DNA of 64,000 nt. Source: Vibrio sp. JC009. Its GTDB lineage: Bacteria; Pseudomonadota; Gammaproteobacteria; Enterobacterales; Vibrionaceae. A program made the position numbers and the translations under genes. The stretch covers positions 1,736,001-1,800,000 of the forward strand of contig NZ_CP092106.1 of assembly GCF_029016485.1 (NCBI RefSeq). The letters are read 5' to 3'. This document shows, piece after piece, positions 8,910 through 18,273 of the stretch (positions are counted from its first letter, which is position 1; each line of letters starts with the position of its first letter). The notes under the pieces were generated by a model. The model was not told the DNA's origin. It saw only the letters and a program-made list of their open reading frames with translations, and made no database searches.

Positions 8910-9566
8910 TTACTCTGCCTCCTGCTTTTGCATTAGCTGGTTGAAGTCAGAGTGACAGTCAACACACATCTTAACCTTAGTTTTGTGGTCATCGAAAAGA
9001 AGGACATTCACGCCCGGATCTTTAGGCTTTCTTTTCTTAACCAGCTTAACTGGTTTATTTTTAGATGAAAGGTGGACATCGTGACAGTTAGAACAGGTAA
9101 GATTCAAAGCGTGTACATCATGAGTCCAGTTCGCTTCCTGAAGTTGCTTCGGCTCGTGACAATCCACACACATCTGATTGGCCTTAAGCACTTCATCCTG
9201 AGTCAGCAGTTTTTTCTTAGTTCCCTGTTTAGACTGAGCAGAGGAATACTTAACCACTTTGTCAGACTTTCTTCTGTGCTTAGAACCGATTTTATTGTGG
9301 CAATCAACACAGCTGATGGATTTGCCAAGAATATTTGCAGCATCTTGCCCGTGGGTGACATGCTGTGACTTAGAAGCCTGTTTATGACACTGAAGACATC
9401 TCTTGTCACTTTTGGCAAGTTTTAGCTTCACCGTTTTTGTGGCTGTTTCAGACTGTTCGGCAGTACTACCTGTCGCAGCCACAGCCTGATTCACTGAAAA
9501 ACCATAGAGACATAATATAAGAAGACTCTTGAGTATTACGGCTATGGTCAAATTACTATTGGCCAT
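8910..9566 (-). CDS. nrfB: NrfB, pentahaem c-type cytochrome
   Basis: Periplasmic pentahaem electron carrier that docks with the NrfA dimer. The 218-residue precursor has a signal peptide (about 1-30, ending QAVA) and five CxxCH motifs: CLQCH, CVDCH, CVDCH, CSNCH and CVDCH, with extra histidines for bis-His ligation. It is slightly longer than the E. coli protein because of a Lys-rich N-terminal region and a Lys-rich linker. It is the first gene of the minus-strand nrfBCD row and is divergent from nrfA across 660 bp. Confidence 0.93.
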   Translation of the reverse strand: MANSNLTIAVILKSLLILCLYGFSVNQAVAATGSTAEQSETATKTVKLKLAKSDKRCLQCHKQASKSQHVTHGQDAANILGKSISCVDCHNKIGSKHRRKSDKVVKYSSAQSKQGTKKKLLTQDEVLKANQMCVDCHEPKQLQEANWTHDVHALNLTCSNCHDVHLSSKNKPVKLVKKRKPKDPGVNVLLFDDHKTKVKMCVDCHSDFNQLMQKQEAE

Positions 9567-10010
9567 ATTATTCCTTTATATCTTTGTATGTTGACAACTC
9601 ACAATGTAAAAAAAGTATAAAACAGCCAATATTACAAGCCTGTTTTCTTAAATACTCTTCCACTGAAAGTAAAATATTTACTCAACTCCTGTAATCGAAA
9701 TAATAATTGCAGGACGCAACTAAAATTTGGAGCTTTTACAAGCCCCAAATAATAATAATTCCCATTTCTAAATAGCCACAACGCTAGTGGCGTTATTATA
9801 TAAGTATCTTTTTATTTCACACAACAAAACAGCATGCGTTTTAGTGAGCCAGATCAAGTATTCCACCTTATTAACTGATTGAAAGTTAGGCGGTTTTAAT
9901 TGGATAAACTCATCAATAATATTAAATGAAAATGAATACCTAATTAGGGTTATTTGACAGCTAATAAGTTACTGATCACCTTTTATTATTTTTCAGCAAA
10001 ACACCCCCAA

Positions 10011-10026
10011 TACCCCTTTAGGGTTA
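10011..10026. promoter_or_regulatory. NarP/NarL 7-2-7 site upstream of nrfA
   Basis: TACCCCT-TT-AGGGTTA is an inverted pair of heptamers with two bases between; the first fits the TACYYMT heptamer fully and the second has one mismatch. It lies 51 bp (centre to centre) upstream of the FNR-like site, consistent with nitrate/nitrite control of nrfA by NarP or NarL as known in enterics. Binding itself is inferred. Confidence 0.65.
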
Positions 10027-10062
10027 AATAAATTATTTCGTGTTCCAGATCACCTGTATAAA

Positions 10063-10076
10063 TTGATCTAAAACAA
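10063..10076 (+). promoter_or_regulatory. FNR-type site upstream of nrfA
   Basis: TTGATctaaAACAA matches the FNR consensus TTGAT-N4-ATCAA in 9 of 10 positions. Possible -10 hexamers (TACAAA at 10096, TAAAAT at 10104) lie at about the distance expected for class II activation. This fits anaerobic induction of nitrite ammonification. Confidence 0.65.
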
Positions 10077-10226
10077 GTTTGAAAAATCTCCCAAATACAA
10101 AAGTAAAATCCTTAGCTAATATTACGTCTGTAATACTCAATATCCTTATTTTTAAACTAGTCCACAACGCTGGTAAAAGTAACGGAGTTTTTTGGGAATA
10201 AACAATACAAACATGGAGATAACACC

Positions 10227-11648
10227 ATGAAAAAGCACTGGATGACGAAATCCCTATCGATTTTGGCTGCTGGCATGCTATTTGGTGCAGCAAATGTAGC
10301 TGCAGCAGATAAAATAGGTGATCCTCGAAACGAACAGTTCGAAGCATCACATGCAGATCAATACGAGTCCTGGAAGGCAACTTCTGAAAGCTCAGAAATT
10401 GAAGATGCACTGGCGCATGATCCAAATATGGTAATTATGTGGGCTGGCTATGGTTTTGCAAAAGACTATAACAAAGCTCGCGGTCACTTCTACGCAGTGA
10501 ATGATGTTCAAAACACACTACGTACCGGCGGTCCTGTTGATGAGAAAACTGGTCCAATGCCAATGGCTTGTTGGAGCTGTAAGAGCCCTGACGTAGCTCG
10601 CGTAATCGATGAAAAAGGTGAAGACGGCTACTTCCAAGGTAAGTGGGCTCGTCTGGGTCATGAAATCAATAACGCTATCGGTTGTTCTGACTGTCACAAC
10701 ACTAAGAGCGATGACTTCAAGAGCGGCGAATCTGCTGAGCTTATGCTAACTCGCCCTTATGCAGAGCGCGCATTTGCAACTATCAACATGCCATTTGATG
10801 AAATGGACGATGCTGATAAGTCAGTAGCTGTTTGTGCTCAGTGTCACGTAGAATACTACTTCACTGGTCCTAACAAGTCTGTGAAATTCCCTTGGGACAA
10901 CGGTACTAACGTTGACCAGATGGAAAAATACTACGACGATCTTAACTTCAAAGACTGGACACACAAAGTTTCTAAAGCGCCTATGCTGAAAGCACAGCAC
11001 CCTGGCTTTGAAGGTTGGAAACTTGGTATCCACGGTAAGAACGGCGTTGTTTGTGCAGACTGTCACATGCCTAAAGTTGAAAAAGCTGACGGTACAGTTT
11101 ACACAGACCACAAAGTGGGTAACCCACTTGACTCGTTCGACGTAACTTGTGCTCAGTGTCACACTCAAGAGAAAGAGTTCCTGCAAGGTGTTGTTTCAAC
11201 TCGTAAAGCTCAGGTTACTAACATGAAGCTTACTGCTGAGAAACACATCGTAGCAGCTCACTTCGAAGCTGGTGAAGCCTGGAAAGCTGGCGCAACTGAA
11301 GCAGAAATGAAAGACATCCTGATGGATATCCGTCATGCTCAGTGGCGTTGGGACTACGCAATTGCATCTCACGGCGTTCATATGCACGCTCCTGAAGTTG
11401 CTCTTGAAATCCTGGGTACTGCTGTAGATGCAGCAACAGACGCTCGTACTAAACTTGCTCGTCTTCTGGCTAAGAAAGGCATCACTGATCCAATCCAAAT
11501 CCCTGACATCTCTACTAAAGAGAAAGCACAAGCTGCTCTGGGTATGGACATGGATAAGATGAATGCTGATAAGAAGAAATTCTTAGAAACTCTTGTTCCT
11601 GAGTGGAAGAAGAAAGCAGAAGCTCGCGAAGCGAATTACAACTACTAA
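10227..11648 (+). CDS. nrfA: NrfA, ammonia-forming cytochrome c nitrite reductase
   Basis: Periplasmic pentahaem enzyme reducing nitrite to ammonium with six electrons. The 473-residue precursor has a signal peptide (1-27). The catalytic haem site is the Lys-coordinated CWSCK (C115, C118, K119); four regular sites follow: CSDCH (153-157), CAQCH (203-207), CADCH (276-280) and CAQCH (308-312). Length and haem order match the enteric NrfA. It is transcribed alone from its own FNR/NarP region, divergent from nrfBCD, and ends in a strong hairpin terminator. An ATG after a GGAGATAAC ribosome-binding site fixes the start. Confidence 0.97.
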   Translation: MKKHWMTKSLSILAAGMLFGAANVAAADKIGDPRNEQFEASHADQYESWKATSESSEIEDALAHDPNMVIMWAGYGFAKDYNKARGHFYAVNDVQNTLRTGGPVDEKTGPMPMACWSCKSPDVARVIDEKGEDGYFQGKWARLGHEINNAIGCSDCHNTKSDDFKSGESAELMLTRPYAERAFATINMPFDEMDDADKSVAVCAQCHVEYYFTGPNKSVKFPWDNGTNVDQMEKYYDDLNFKDWTHKVSKAPMLKAQHPGFEGWKLGIHGKNGVVCADCHMPKVEKADGTVYTDHKVGNPLDSFDVTCAQCHTQEKEFLQGVVSTRKAQVTNMKLTAEKHIVAAHFEAGEAWKAGATEAEMKDILMDIRHAQWRWDYAIASHGVHMHAPEVALEILGTAVDAATDARTKLARLLAKKGITDPIQIPDISTKEKAQAALGMDMDKMNADKKKFLETLVPEWKKKAEAREANYNY

Positions 11649-11675
11649 CGCTTCTAAATAACTCCGTTAATCCCC

Positions 11676-11704
11676 AAAGCCAGCAGATTTCTGCTGGCTT
11701 TTTC
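11676..11704 (+). terminator. Rho-independent terminator of nrfA
   Basis: Perfect stem AAGCCAGCAG/CTGCTGGCTT with a four-base loop followed by TTTTT, beginning 30 bp after the nrfA stop. Confidence 0.9.
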
Positions 11705-11795
11705 CTTTCCGCTATTCAGTAAACAAATACCTGCCACTTAAATCATTTGCATATTTAACTCTTTTATTAGATTTTACATTTTTATGACAGTCAAA

Positions 11796-11809
11796 ATGAT
11801 CTAGATCAC
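11796..11809. promoter_or_regulatory. CRP/FNR-like palindrome
   Basis: The core ATGATCTAGATCAC is a 12-base palindrome with one extra base on each side. The 16-base context AATGATCTAGATCACA matches the ideal CRP operator in 14 positions, and each half also fits FNR in 4 of 5. It lies about 60 bp before the ATG of the membrane gene at 11869, in an activator-like position. Which regulator binds cannot be told from sequence. Confidence 0.6.
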
Positions 11810-11868
11810 AGTTCTCAATTTTCTTCGAAATACCATTAGCCGTATTGTTACAACAAGAAGAAATAATA

Positions 11869-12552
11869 ATGATAAAACTTGAACGGTCTAAGTTGGATCT
11901 TTGGAATGACGCTAATGTCCGGGAAACAGTAGCGCATCCGGAGATTAATCAGATACTAAAAGCGCGGTTTCTAACCTTTATCGATTTCTTATCCGTCTCA
12001 TTACTCGTGATATTGACCGTCTACCTTGACTGCATCGTTTACGCAGACTCCTTGAGCGAATCATCGTTAACCGAACTGAGTCAGCAAATTCTGGCGGGAG
12101 TCGCAGCTTACAGCTTTCTCGGCGCTGCCTTTAAGCAATACCCTTTTAACAGAGCAAAATTTTTGTTTGGTTGCTTTTATGCTGTCATTTTTGTCCGGGA
12201 AATGGATCACTGGCTGGACTTTGTCGTACATGGATTCTGGGCGTTCCCTGCCCTGCTTATTGCAGGCATAGGGCTCTATGTGTTTTTCAGCAAAATGAGT
12301 GTAAGTCACAGCCAGCTACTTAGCCTTCTTACTAACAAACACTTTGGGTTGCTGATCCTCGGTACCACGCTTTTGGTCGTATTCAGCCGGTTGGTCGGGA
12401 TGGGAGATTTCTGGAAAGCGGTAATGGACGACAACTACGTCCGGATTGTAAAACAGATAGCAGAAGAAGGCACAGAGTTGCTGGCCTACTACCTGATAGC
12501 ACTTGCATCGGTGAAGATCTGCAAGCCTACAACATCGCCTTCGCTCTATTAA
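11869..12552 (+). CDS. Unidentified multi-pass membrane protein of the nrf region
   Basis: I do not recognise this gene. It encodes 227 residues with five to six predicted membrane helices (roughly 35-57, 75-115, 125-145, 155-175, 205-220), a short charged N-terminus and loop motifs with acidic and His residues (VREMDHWLDFVVHG, EEGTELLAYY). ATG 11869 is chosen over an in-frame TTG at 11845 because AAGAAG sits at ribosome-binding distance. It lies between nrfA and nrfG, and its 3' end overlaps the convergent nrfG by 26 bp. The upstream CRP/FNR-like palindrome suggests control linked to respiration or carbon status. Confidence 0.75.
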   Translation: MIKLERSKLDLWNDANVRETVAHPEINQILKARFLTFIDFLSVSLLVILTVYLDCIVYADSLSESSLTELSQQILAGVAAYSFLGAAFKQYPFNRAKFLFGCFYAVIFVREMDHWLDFVVHGFWAFPALLIAGIGLYVFFSKMSVSHSQLLSLLTNKHFGLLILGTTLLVVFSRLVGMGDFWKAVMDDNYVRIVKQIAEEGTELLAYYLIALASVKICKPTTSPSLY

Positions 12553-13222
12553 TTGAGTTGATCACTGTAACCCGGTCCAGACCCTGGCGTTCTGAATCCA
12601 GAATCTTCTGCCAGGTGTCTATCGCCTCCTGATAACGGAAACTGATAAAGTGGTCGTTACCAATCAGCATCAGCGCAGGGTAATTAAACTCATCCTTCTC
12701 TAAGGCTTCCGTTAAAAGCGCCTGAATATTTTTATTTATTCTTTGTGAGTTGGCGTAATAATCTGCGGTAGCTTTTGCCGCTAATACAGATGCCGCTGGC
12801 GTATCTTCAAGGCGAAGTACATAACTAAAGCAAAGGGAAGCATCCTCAAACCGGTCTGAAGCCAGATAGCCGTGACCCAGTTCGTACCAAAGCTTAGAGT
12901 TGTTTCTGTCTTCTCTTAACTGATTCTCAATCTGCTCAATTAGCTCGTCGACCGTTTTAGGTTCTGCTTCAATTTTTTGCTCAGCTTTTTGTTGTGCCAC
13001 TTCCAGCTTCTCCGACTGGTCAAACTCTGAAAACCAAAGCACCAAAGTGACAGCACCAACCGACAAAGCAAACACCAGTGACGTTCTGGCAGCCGCTTTT
13101 CTGCCGAAATATTGATGACTAACAAAAATAAAAATAACCGCAAGGATACAAAGAGTTATAACTGGCATACGACAGACATTATCAGAAATTAGTGATAGGA
13201 ATAATAACATTACTGCCAGCAA
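12527..13222 (-). CDS. nrfG: NrfG/CcmI-like TPR protein
   Basis: Membrane-anchored TPR chaperone of the CcmI/NrfG type, which presents apo-NrfA to the NrfEF haem lyase. The 231-residue frame has two N-terminal hydrophobic segments, a charged coiled region (EVAQQKAEQKIEAEPK) and TPR repeats around NSKLWYELGHGYLASDRFED and the following helices. A second possible start is ATG 13168 (18 residues in), which would remove part of the first hydrophobic segment; neither has a strong ribosome-binding site. It lies apart from nrfEF, beyond nrfA, which is unusual but keeps it in the cluster. A ccmI role cannot be excluded. Confidence 0.75.
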   Translation of the reverse strand: MLAVMLLFLSLISDNVCRMPVITLCILAVIFIFVSHQYFGRKAAARTSLVFALSVGAVTLVLWFSEFDQSEKLEVAQQKAEQKIEAEPKTVDELIEQIENQLREDRNNSKLWYELGHGYLASDRFEDASLCFSYVLRLEDTPAASVLAAKATADYYANSQRINKNIQALLTEALEKDEFNYPALMLIGNDHFISFRYQEAIDTWQKILDSERQGLDRVTVINSINRAKAML

Positions 13223-13356
13223 AAAGTTAGATAAGACTCGTAATTACAAGCTGTAGAGATCACATACATTTCCGTTAAAGAATATCCTCTAACGAATCAT
13301 CTTAATGGGAGACCTGGATGGAAAATAAACCATACCGGCAAACTACGAGCCCGTGC

Positions 13357-13380
13357 TACAATGTAATACATAGTAATACA
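13357..13380 (+). promoter_or_regulatory. Promoter/operator of the dinJ-yafQ-like operon
   Basis: A TACAAT -10-like hexamer (13357-13362) is followed by two direct copies of GTAATACA (13363-13370 and 13373-13380) ten bases apart, ending 12 bp before the antitoxin ATG. Such repeats next to the promoter are typical of toxin-antitoxin autoregulation; binding is inferred. Confidence 0.5.
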
Positions 13381-13392
13381 CGGAACGATTTT

Positions 13393-13677
13393 ATGAAAAC
13401 CGAAATGCTAAGTACCCGAATTGATCATGACACCAAAATGGCCTTTACTCAGATCTGTGATGATGTGGGATTAAGTCCTTCACAAGCACTCAAACTATTC
13501 GCTAAGGCAGTAATTAATCACGGCGGCATTCCGTTTGAGATAAAAGCACCTCAACCTAACACCACAACTGTGCAAGCCATGGAAGAACTCGCTCAGGGTA
13601 AGGGTCATAAAGCGGAATCGGTTGATGCTCTGATATCTGAACTCACGGATAGTAAAGTTAGCCATGTACGCTCTTGA
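13393..13677 (+). CDS. dinJ: RelB/DinJ-family antitoxin
   Basis: Antitoxin with an N-terminal ribbon-helix-helix domain (LSTRIDHDTKMAFTQICDDV, then LSPSQALKLFAKAVINHGGI) and a flexible C-terminal part that should wrap the toxin. ATG 13393 is preferred to ATG 13318: the domain begins right after it and the promoter and operator repeats lie between the two. It overlaps the toxin gene by 14 bp. The DNA-binding domain probably represses the operon through the GTAATACA repeats just upstream. Confidence 0.85.
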   Translation: MKTEMLSTRIDHDTKMAFTQICDDVGLSPSQALKLFAKAVINHGGIPFEIKAPQPNTTTVQAMEELAQGKGHKAESVDALISELTDSKVSHVRS

Positions 13678-13936
13678 GTATTCCACTCAGTTTAAGAAAG
13701 ACTTCAAGAAGGTAACTAAAAAGCCTATTTCTGACATCATGGAAGTTGGATATGTAGTATCAAAACTGCAGAGAGGTGAAACACTTGAAGAGAAGTTTGT
13801 AGATCATCCATTAACAAGTAATTGGGCTGGTTTCAGGGATTGTCACGTAAAACCTGACTTAGTATTAATCTATAGAATAGAACACAGCACACTACAACTA
13901 GCCCGGATAGGCACACATAGTGAATTATTTGGGTAA
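13664..13936 (+). CDS. yafQ: YafQ-family mRNA interferase toxin
   Basis: RelE-superfamily ribosome-dependent endoribonuclease, 90 residues. Residues corresponding to the E. coli YafQ active site are present: H48 (DHPL), H61 and D65 (CHVKPD), R81, H85 and F89 (RIGTHSELF). The Trp that follows the Asp in E. coli YafQ is Leu here. The toxin should cut mRNA in the A site when the DinJ-like antitoxin is degraded. The gene sits between the nrf region and gyrA and ends at a two-way terminator. Confidence 0.88.
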   Translation: MYALEYSTQFKKDFKKVTKKPISDIMEVGYVVSKLQRGETLEEKFVDHPLTSNWAGFRDCHVKPDLVLIYRIEHSTLQLARIGTHSELFG

Positions 13937-13944
13937 TTAGCAGA

Positions 13945-13977
13945 CAAAAAAAATGGGCTAAAACCAGCCCATTTTTC
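13945..13977. terminator. Bidirectional terminator between yafQ and gyrA
   Basis: Stem AATGGGCT/AGCCCATT with A-tract on the left and T-tract on the right, able to stop yafQ transcription (+) and gyrA transcription (-). Confidence 0.85.
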
Positions 13978-13993
13978 ATTTCAGTAGAAAAGA

Positions 13994-16609
13994 TTACTCT
14001 TCGCTGTTATCCGCGTCCGCTTCAGGAGCAACTGCTTCTGGTGCTTCTGCACCTTCGGCTTCCTCTTCCGGAAGTTCTGCTTCTTCAACTTCGTCGATAC
14101 GCTGCAGGCCAACTACGCTTTCATCTTCAGCGGTACGGATTAGCGTAACACCCTGGGTATTACGGCCAACCTGGCTTACTTCAGCAACGCGGGTACGAAC
14201 CAGTGTGCCAGCGTCGGTGATCATCATAAACTCATCACCGTCTTCCACCTGAATGGCACCAACGACAGGACCGTTTCGCTCAGAAACCTTAATAGATACA
14301 ACACCCTGTGTTGCACGGCCTTTAGTCGGGTACTCTTCAAGCTCAGTACGCTTACCGTAACCATTCTGAGTGACTGTCAGTACATCGCCTTCGTTAGCAG
14401 GAACGATAAGTGAAACCACCTGATCGTCATCTGCCAGCTTCATACCACGAACACCGGAAGCGGTACGGCCCATTGCACGAACCAGTTCTTCCTTAAAGCG
14501 AACCACTTTACCCTGCTTCGAGAACAGCATAATGTCGCTATCGCCATCAGTGATATCAACGCCGATCAAAGAATCATCTTCACGCAGGTTAACAGCGATC
14601 AGACCGTTAGAACGCACGTTTGCAAACTGATCCAGTGATGTCTTCTTAACAGTGCCGTCACCGGTCGCCATAAAGATAAACTTATCTTCAGAGTATTCAG
14701 ATACCGGCAGAATCGCAGTAATACGCTCGTTCTCTTCCAGAGGAAGGATGTTAACGATAGGTTTACCACGCGCAGTACGGGTAGCCTGAGGCAGTTGATA
14801 CACCTTCAGACGGTACGCCTTACCACGGGTAGAGAAACAAAGAATATTGTCGTGAGTATTGGCCACCAGCAGACGTTCGATGTAGTCTTCATCCTTCATC
14901 TTAGTCGCGCTCTTACCTTTACCACCACGACGCTGCGCTTCGTAATCACTTAGCAGCTGGTACTTAACGTAACCTTCGTGTGACAGCGTAACCACAACAT
15001 CTTCCTGAGCAATCAGCTCTTCCATGTCGATATCGTGCGAAGCTGCTGTGATTTCAGTACGACGCTCATCACCAAAGCCTTCACGAACCGCTTCAAGCTC
15101 TTCGCGAATCACTTCCATCAGACGCTCAGTGCTGGCAAGGATATGCATCAGCTCAGCGATTTCTTCCAGAAGTGCTTTGTATTCGTCCAGAATCTTCTCA
15201 TGCTCAAGGCCGGTTAGTTTCTGCAGACGAAGATCAAGGATTGCCTGAGCCTGTTGCTCTGTCAGGTAGTACTGACCATCGCGAATACCGTATTGCGCTT
15301 CAAGCCAGTCCGGACGAGCCGCATCTGTACCTGCACGCTCCAGCATTGCTGCTACGTTGCCAAGATCCCAGCCGCGTGAAGTAAGACCTGCTTTTGCTTC
15401 CGCTGGCGTCGGCGCACGACGGATAAGCTCAATGATTTCATCGATATTTGCCAGTGCAAGTGCTAAACCTTCAAGGATATGAGCACGGTCACGGGCTTTA
15501 CGAAGTTCAAAGATAGTACGACGAGTCACAACCTCACGGCGGTGATCAACGAAGCACTTCAGCATCTCTTTCAGGTTGAACAGCTTAGGCTGGCCATTGT
15601 CCAGCGCAACCATGTTGATGCCGAAAGTAGTCTGAAGCTGAGTCTGAGCGTACAGGTTGTTCAGTACCACTTCGCCCACAGCATCACGCTTACATTCGAT
15701 AACAATGCGCATACCGTCTTTGTCAGACTCATCGCGCAGTGCACTGATACCTTCAACTTTCTTATCTTTAACCAGCTCAGCAATCTTCTCGATTAGACGA
15801 GCTTTGTTCACCTGATAAGGAATTTCAGTAACAATGATGGTCTCTTTGCCATTCTTATCGGCCTCGATATCCGCTTTAGAGCGCATATAGATCTTACCGC
15901 GACCAGTCTTATAAGCATCAACAATGCCTTTACGGCCACTGATTAATGCTGCTGTCGGGAAGTCCGGACCTGGAATGTACTGCATAAGTTCATCAATAGT
16001 GAGGTCTTCATTATCAATGTATGCAAGGCAACCATCGATAACTTCCGTCAGGTTATGTGGCGGAATGTTGGTTGCCATACCTACCGCGATACCGGACGAG
16101 CCGTTAACCAGCAGGTTAGGAACTTTTGTCGGAAGAACAGCAGGAATTTGCTCTGTACCATCGTAGTTTGGTACATAATCCACTGTTTCTTTATCAAGGT
16201 CAGCCAGAAGTTCATGCGCAATTTTAGACATGCGAACTTCGGTATAACGCATCGCAGCTGCTGAGTCACCATCGATAGAACCGAAGTTACCCTGGCCATC
16301 ACAAAGCATGTAGCGCAGCGAGAATGGCTGAGCCATACGTACGATTGTGTCATAAACAGCACTATCACCATGCGGGTGATATTTACCGATCACGTCGCCC
16401 ACAACACGGGCAGATTTTTTATATGGTTTATTCCAGTCGTTACCCAGTACATTCATCGCGAAAAGAACACGACGGTGTACAGGTTTCAGGCCATCACGCA
16501 CATCAGGAAGAGCACGACCCACGATTACAGACATCGCGTAGTCCAGGTATGAACCTCTTAGCTCATCTTCGATATTAACGGGCGTGATCTCTTTAGCTAG
16601 ATCGCTCAT
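13994..16609 (-). CDS. gyrA: DNA gyrase subunit A
   Basis: Breakage-reunion subunit of DNA gyrase, 871 residues, with the catalytic Tyr122 in [11 protein letters not shown] and the six-bladed C-terminal DNA-wrapping domain containing the GyrA box QRRGGKGKS. The quinolone-resistance region reads [15 protein letters not shown] with Ser83 and Asp87, the wild-type susceptible residues. The C-terminal tail is acidic ([12 protein letters not shown]...). It is divergent from ubiG across 312 bp, the usual gammaproteobacterial arrangement. The ATG at 16609 gives the conserved [14 protein letters not shown] start. Confidence 0.98.
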   Translation of the reverse strand: MSDLAKEITPVNIEDELRGSYLDYAMSVIVGRALPDVRDGLKPVHRRVLFAMNVLGNDWNKPYKKSARVVGDVIGKYHPHGDSAVYDTIVRMAQPFSLRYMLCDGQGNFGSIDGDSAAAMRYTEVRMSKIAHELLADLDKETVDYVPNYDGTEQIPAVLPTKVPNLLVNGSSGIAVGMATNIPPHNLTEVIDGCLAYIDNEDLTIDELMQYIPGPDFPTAALISGRKGIVDAYKTGRGKIYMRSKADIEADKNGKETIIVTEIPYQVNKARLIEKIAELVKDKKVEGISALRDESDKDGMRIVIECKRDAVGEVVLNNLYAQTQLQTTFGINMVALDNGQPKLFNLKEMLKCFVDHRREVVTRRTIFELRKARDRAHILEGLALALANIDEIIELIRRAPTPAEAKAGLTSRGWDLGNVAAMLERAGTDAARPDWLEAQYGIRDGQYYLTEQQAQAILDLRLQKLTGLEHEKILDEYKALLEEIAELMHILASTERLMEVIREELEAVREGFGDERRTEITAASHDIDMEELIAQEDVVVTLSHEGYVKYQLLSDYEAQRRGGKGKSATKMKDEDYIERLLVANTHDNILCFSTRGKAYRLKVYQLPQATRTARGKPIVNILPLEENERITAILPVSEYSEDKFIFMATGDGTVKKTSLDQFANVRSNGLIAVNLREDDSLIGVDITDGDSDIMLFSKQGKVVRFKEELVRAMGRTASGVRGMKLADDDQVVSLIVPANEGDVLTVTQNGYGKRTELEEYPTKGRATQGVVSIKVSERNGPVVGAIQVEDGDEFMMITDAGTLVRTRVAEVSQVGRNTQGVTLIRTAEDESVVGLQRIDEVEEAELPEEEAEGAEAPEAVAPEADADNSEE

Positions 16610-16921
16610 AGAGCCAATATCCCTCTATAGTACAAGGTCGAAAAATATAACATAAAACTCGCCGGATCGGCATAACTTTCCCTCTTCTTTTATAAGCTTG
16701 TGAGCAAAGTTTTGCTGAAGTCGCACAGAAAACACACAATTGATATCTATCTTTCTGAAAAATGGCGTATTTTCAGTCCAAAAATAATCAGATTAAAAGT
16801 AACCAAAAAAGCAGGATGCATCTGTTTCATCTATTTGTATATAATCGGTTATACCAATACCAGTAATTAGCTGTTCAGTGATTGGTATTAATTAACCTCT
16901 ATCAGAAAAAGAATCAAAATC
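16610..16921. other. gyrA-ubiG divergent promoter region
   Basis: 312 bp without genes. A TATAAT hexamer at 16840-16845 is a likely -10 for ubiG. An inverted pair ACCAATACC and GGTATT(A)AT flanks 16855-16895. An AT-rich TTTTATGTTATAT stretch read on the minus strand near 16640 is a candidate gyrA -10 region. No operator could be named. Confidence 0.4.
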
Positions 16922-17635
16922 ATGACTCCAGAGACTCAACAAGCAAACGTCGACCCGGCAGAAATCAAAAAATTTGAAGATATGGCAGAGCGTTGGTGGG
17001 ATTTAGAAGGCGAATTCAAGCCGCTTCACCAAATTAACCCCCCTCGCCTGCAGTACGTTTTAGAGTGCGCTGACGGGCTGTTTGGCAAAAAAGTTCTGGA
17101 TGTCGGCTGTGGTGGTGGAATCCTTTCAGAAAGCATGGCAAAAGAAGGCGCGGACGTTACCGGCTTAGATATGGGTAAAGAACCGTTGCAAGTCGCAAAG
17201 CTGCACGCTCTGGAAAGTGGCATAAAAGTGAATTATATCCAGCAAACCATTGAAGAGCACGCCGAACAGAACCCGCAGCAATACGATGTGGTTACCTGCA
17301 TGGAAATGCTAGAACACGTGCCAGATCCGCTTTCTGTAGTTCAGTCCTGCGCCAAACTGGTAAAACCCGGCGGGCATGTCTTCTTCTCAACCCTGAACAG
17401 AAATATTCAATCGTTCCTGTTCGCCATTGTCGGCGCGGAATACATCACAGGAATAGTGCCCAAAGGCACGCACGATCACAGCAAGTTTATTAAGCCTTCC
17501 GAATTGTTGAGATTGATTGATAAAACACAGCTAACCGACAGAGGAATTACCGGAATTATGTATAACCCTCTGAAAGACTCGTTTTATCTTGGGAAGCGGG
17601 TTGATACTAATTATATTGTTCATACTTCGTTTTAG
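16922..17635 (+). CDS. ubiG: UbiG, ubiquinone 3-O-methyltransferase
   Basis: SAM-dependent methyltransferase that carries out both O-methylations of ubiquinone synthesis, 237 residues. Motif [17 protein letters not shown] (SAM binding) lies near residues 58-73, followed by motif II region GLDM and the conserved [14 protein letters not shown] near the C-terminus. It is divergent from gyrA and upstream of nrdAB as in E. coli, though here separated from nrdA by repeats and a DUF559 gene. The ATG at 16922 has only a weak ribosome-binding site. Confidence 0.96.
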   Translation: MTPETQQANVDPAEIKKFEDMAERWWDLEGEFKPLHQINPPRLQYVLECADGLFGKKVLDVGCGGGILSESMAKEGADVTGLDMGKEPLQVAKLHALESGIKVNYIQQTIEEHAEQNPQQYDVVTCMEMLEHVPDPLSVVQSCAKLVKPGGHVFFSTLNRNIQSFLFAIVGAEYITGIVPKGTHDHSKFIKPSELLRLIDKTQLTDRGITGIMYNPLKDSFYLGKRVDTNYIVHTSF

Positions 17636-17667
17636 TTCAAATAATTCACACAGTAGAAGTATCAGAG

Positions 17668-17930
17668 CTGACTCTTATACACAAAAGCTAACGTGACCAG
17701 AGAACGGTTCTCCCCCTTAAGTAAAAAAGCCTAACTGATTGATAAAGCTAATAGAAGGGGGAGTTAGAGGGGGTTGGTTACACGAAACTTTTCTAATTCG
17801 CAAAACCTTGAACCTCTAAGAAACAACCCCTCCCAGCCTCCCCTTCGATGTTACTTCTTTGAAAATCCAGCCTTTCGAGGCTAAGGGGAGGAGTGTTCTT
17901 TAACTCCTTGAACTTGTGTATAAAAATCAG
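17668..17930. mobile_element. 263-bp MITE with Tn5/IS50-like ends, copy B
   Basis: Starts CTGACTCTTATACACAA and ends with the inverted form TTGTGTATAAAAATCAG. Its internal G/C-rich stems match copy A at 2943. No target duplication could be seen. The next copy begins seven bases later in the same orientation, giving a 270-bp tandem period. Confidence 0.85.
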
Positions 17931-17937
17931 CTCATGA

Positions 17938-18200
17938 CTGACTCCTATACACAAAAGCTAACGTGACCAGAGAACGGTTCTCCCCCTTAAGTAAAAAAGC
18001 CTAACTGATTGATAAAGCTAATAGAAGGGGGAGTTAGAGGGGGTTGGTTACACGAAACTTTTCTAATTCGCAAAACCTTGAACCTCTAAGAAGCAACCCC
18101 TCCCAGCCTCCCCTTCGATGTTACTTCTTCGAAAATCCAGCCTTTAGTGGCTAAGGGGAGGGGCATTCTTTGACCCGTTAACCATCTGTAAATATTCGAT
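17938..18200. mobile_element. 263-bp MITE, copy C, degenerate right end
   Basis: Nearly identical to copy B over the first 225 bp (starts CTGACTCCTATACACAA) but the right terminal repeat has decayed. The B-C pair looks like a tandem duplication or serial insertion, placed between ubiG and the DUF559 gene. Confidence 0.8.
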
Positions 18201-18273
18201 ACTCTTCCCATCAAATCATACTCACAGCATACCGGCGCACCGTTACTATCACCCAAAACACAGGAGTATGTAC

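Larger units (their letters stand above)
9567..10226. other. nrfB-nrfA divergent intergenic region
   Basis: 660 bp without a convincing gene. It holds the NarP/NarL-type and FNR-type sites on the nrfA side (separate entries). It also has a hairpin ATTTGGaGCTT/AAGCcCCAAAT at 9725-9749 and a palindrome AACGCtagtgGCGTT at 9780-9794, both nearer nrfB. The rest is AT-rich. The nrfA leader from the FNR site to the ATG is about 150 bases long. Confidence 0.7.

Noticed and set aside
13994..16609. Quinolone-resistance change in gyrA
   Set aside because: Residues 83 and 87 are Ser and Asp, the wild-type state.
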